Assembly (NCBI RefSeq): GCF_020085105.1
Contig: NC_058051.1
Location: forward strand, 834,001-898,000
DNA: 64,000 nt
DNA from: Siniperca chuatsi
Lineage: Eukaryota > Chordata > Actinopteri > Centrarchiformes > Sinipercidae
Direction of reading: 5' to 3'
Shown: positions 61,830 to 64,000 of the stretch, piece by piece
Layout of the letters: each line of letters opens with the position of its first letter
How positions within the stretch are numbered: the first letter of the stretch is position 1
Position numbers and translations under genes: made by a program
The notes under the pieces: model-generated
The model's database searches: none
What the model saw: the letters and a program-made list of their open reading frames with translations, nothing else
Told to the model about the DNA's origin: nothing

Positions 61830-64000
61830 GTCTCTCTATACAACACGTCTCTATACGTCTCTCTATACAGGACGTCTCTCTATACAGGACGTCTCTCTAT
61901 ACAACACGTCTCTATACGTCTCTCTATACAGGACGTCTCTCTATACAGGACGTCTCTCTATACAACACGTCTCTCTATACAACACGTCTCCATGCGTCTC
62001 TCTATACAGGACGTCTCTCTATACAACACGTCTCTATACGTCTCTCTATACAACACGTCTCTATACGTCTCTCTATACAGGACGTCTCTCTATACAACAC
62101 GTCTCTATACGTCTCTCTATACAGGACGTCTCTCTATACAACACGTCTCTATACGTCTCTCTATACAGGACGTCTCTCTATACAGGACGTCTCTCTATAC
62201 AACACGTCTCCATGCGTCTCTCTATACAGGACGTCTCTCTATACAACACGTCTCTATACGTCTCTCTATACAACACGTCTCTATACGTCTCTCTATACAG
62301 GACGTCTCTCTATACAACACGTCTCTATACGTCTCTCTATACAGGACGTCTCTCTATACAACACGTCTCTATACGTCTCTCTATACAGGACGTCTCTCTA
62401 TACAACACGTCTCTATACGTCTCTCTATACAGGACGTCTCTCTATACAACACGTCTCTATACGTCTCTCTATACAACACGTCTCTATACGTCTCTCTATA
62501 CAGGACGTCTCTCTATACAGGACGTCTCTCTATACAACACGTCTCCATGCGTCTCTCTATACAGGACGTCTCTCTATACAACACGTCTCCATACGTCTCT
62601 CTATACAAGATGTCTCTCTATACTGGACGTCTCTCTATACAACACTTCTCCATGCGTCTCTCTATACAGGACGTCTCTCTATACAACACGTCTCCATACG
62701 TCTCTCTATACAGGACGTCTCTCTATACAACACGTCTCTATGCGTCTCTCTATACAGGACGTCTCTCTATACAACACGTCTCTATGCGTCTCTCTATACA
62801 ACACGTCTCTATACGTCTCTCTATACAGGACGTCTCTCTATACAACACGTCTCCATGCGTCTCTCTATACAGGACGTCTCTCTATACAACACGTCTCCAT
62901 ACGTCTCTCTATACAGGACGTCTCTCTATACAGGATGTCTCTCTATACAACACGTCTCTATGCGTCTCTCTATACAGGACGTCTCTCTATACAACACGTC
63001 TCTATGCGTCTCTCTATACAACACGTCTCTATGCGTCTCTCTATACAGGACGTCTCTCTATACAACACGTCTCTATGCGTCTCTCTATACAACACGTCTC
63101 TATACGTCTCTCTATACAGGACGTCTCTCTATACAACACGTCTCCATGCGTCTCTCTATACAGGACGTCTCTCTATACAACACGTCTCCATACGTCTCTC
63201 TATACAGGACGTCTCTCTATACTGGACGTCTCTCTATACAACACGTCTCCATGCGTCTCTCTATACAGGACGTCTCTCTATACAACACGTCTCCATACAT
63301 CTCTCTATACAGGACGTCTCTCTATACAGGACGTCTCTCTATACAACACGTCTCTATGCGTCTCTCTATACAGGACGTCTCTCTATACAACACGTCTCTA
63401 TGCGTCTCTCTATACAGGACGTCTCTCTATACAACACGTCTCTATGCGTCTCTCTATACAGGACGTCTCTCTATACAACACGTCTCTATGCGTCTCTCTA
63501 TACAACACGTCTCCATGCGTCTCTCTATACAGGACGTCTCTCTATACAACACGTCTCCATACGTCTCTCTATACAGGACGTCTCTCTATACAACACGTCT
63601 CCATGCGTCTCTCTATACAGGACGTCTCTCTATACAACACGTCTCTATGCGTCTCTCTATACAGGACGTCTCTCTATACAACACGTCTCTATACGTCTCT
63701 CTATACAGGACGTCTCTCTATACAACACGTCTCTATACGTCTCTCTATACAACACGTCTCTCTATACAACACGTCTCCATGCGTCTCTCTATACAGGACG
63801 TCTCTCTATACAACACGTCTCTATACGTCTCTCTATACAACACGTCTCTCTATACAACACGTCTCTATACGTCTCTCTATACAACACGTCTCTATACGTC
63901 TCTCTATACAACACGTCTCTATACAACACGTCTCCATACGTCTCTCTATACAACACGTCTCTATACAACACGTCTCCATACGTCTCTCTATACAACACGT
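61830..64000. repeat. Higher-order satellite of 17/17/10-bp subunits, reaching the window edge
   Basis: Subunit A is GTCTCTCTATACAGGAC (17), B is GTCTCTCTATACAACAC (17) and C is GTCTCTATAC or GTCTCCATGC (10). The dominant order A-B-C gives a 44-bp period, with variants A-A-B-C and B-C-B-C (27-bp). Almost every subunit junction creates ACGTCTC, so the array has a CpG every 10-17 bases. The array starts at 61830 and has no end inside the window. The open frame at 63998-63789 on the - strand is an artefact, since 44 is not a multiple of 3. Confidence 0.97.

Noticed and set aside
63789-63998. YRETYGDVLYRD-type repeated peptide frame
   Set aside because: Produced by the satellite; the 44-bp unit breaks the frame, so no protein is expected.
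61830-64000. CRISPR-like array of short repeats
   Set aside because: The units are contiguous with no unique spacers, and the context is vertebrate. The same applies to the arrays at 11.7-12.4 kb and 20.4 kb.

Overview
The window is vertebrate nuclear DNA, almost certainly from a teleost and probably a percomorph. It has spliced genes with long introns, CA/TG microsatellites, CpG-rich promoters and many interspersed repeats of teleost type. All calls come from reading the sequence; no database search was run.

Three protein genes can be supported. The 3' end of gmeb2 (glucocorticoid modulatory element-binding protein 2) runs into the window on the + strand (1-528, poly(A) signal at 857). Prodynorphin (pdyn) lies on the - strand (coding exons 3998-3876 and 3312-2767, probable TATA/CCAAT promoter near 4440-4510). 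Its precursor carries four opioid cores in the order YGGFI, YGGFL, YGGFM, YGGFL. The serine/threonine kinase gene stk35 lies on the + strand (coding exons 38708-39254 and 40890-41632). It appears to have a long 3' UTR whose last exon may be about 9.3 kb away (51035 to about 53900). PDYN and STK35 are also neighbours in human 20p13, which supports both calls. gmeb2 and pdyn converge tail to tail, while pdyn and stk35 diverge with about 34 kb of repeat-rich DNA between their promoters.

The 34-kb spacer and the flanks hold remnants of at least four LINE-type reverse transcriptases (4985-6215, 17455-18568, 29590-29900, and 34370-33800 on the minus strand). They also hold tRNA-derived SINE fragments, a DNA element with a 68-bp internal minisatellite (11469-12554), a large inverted-repeat structure (25985-27240), a short Tc1/mariner-like MITE (35049-35210), and a decayed transposon-family gene next to that MITE (35245-36087). 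A near-pure CA tract of about 295 bp lies at 27968-28262.

Right of stk35 is a CpG-rich block with D-box-type motifs (49700-50470), followed by the candidate stk35 3' UTR exon. Next come a nearly identical direct repeat pair flanking a tRNA-Glu-like sequence with a glycine-type anticodon (53911-55090), and more degenerate repeats. A CpG-rich satellite of alternating 17/17/10-bp subunits fills 61830 to the window edge. I found no bacterial-style operon, CRISPR array or virus, and no clear new multi-gene system. The most unusual items are the opioid precursor layout, the inverted-repeat element, the higher-order satellite and the direct-repeat/tRNA-like cassette.
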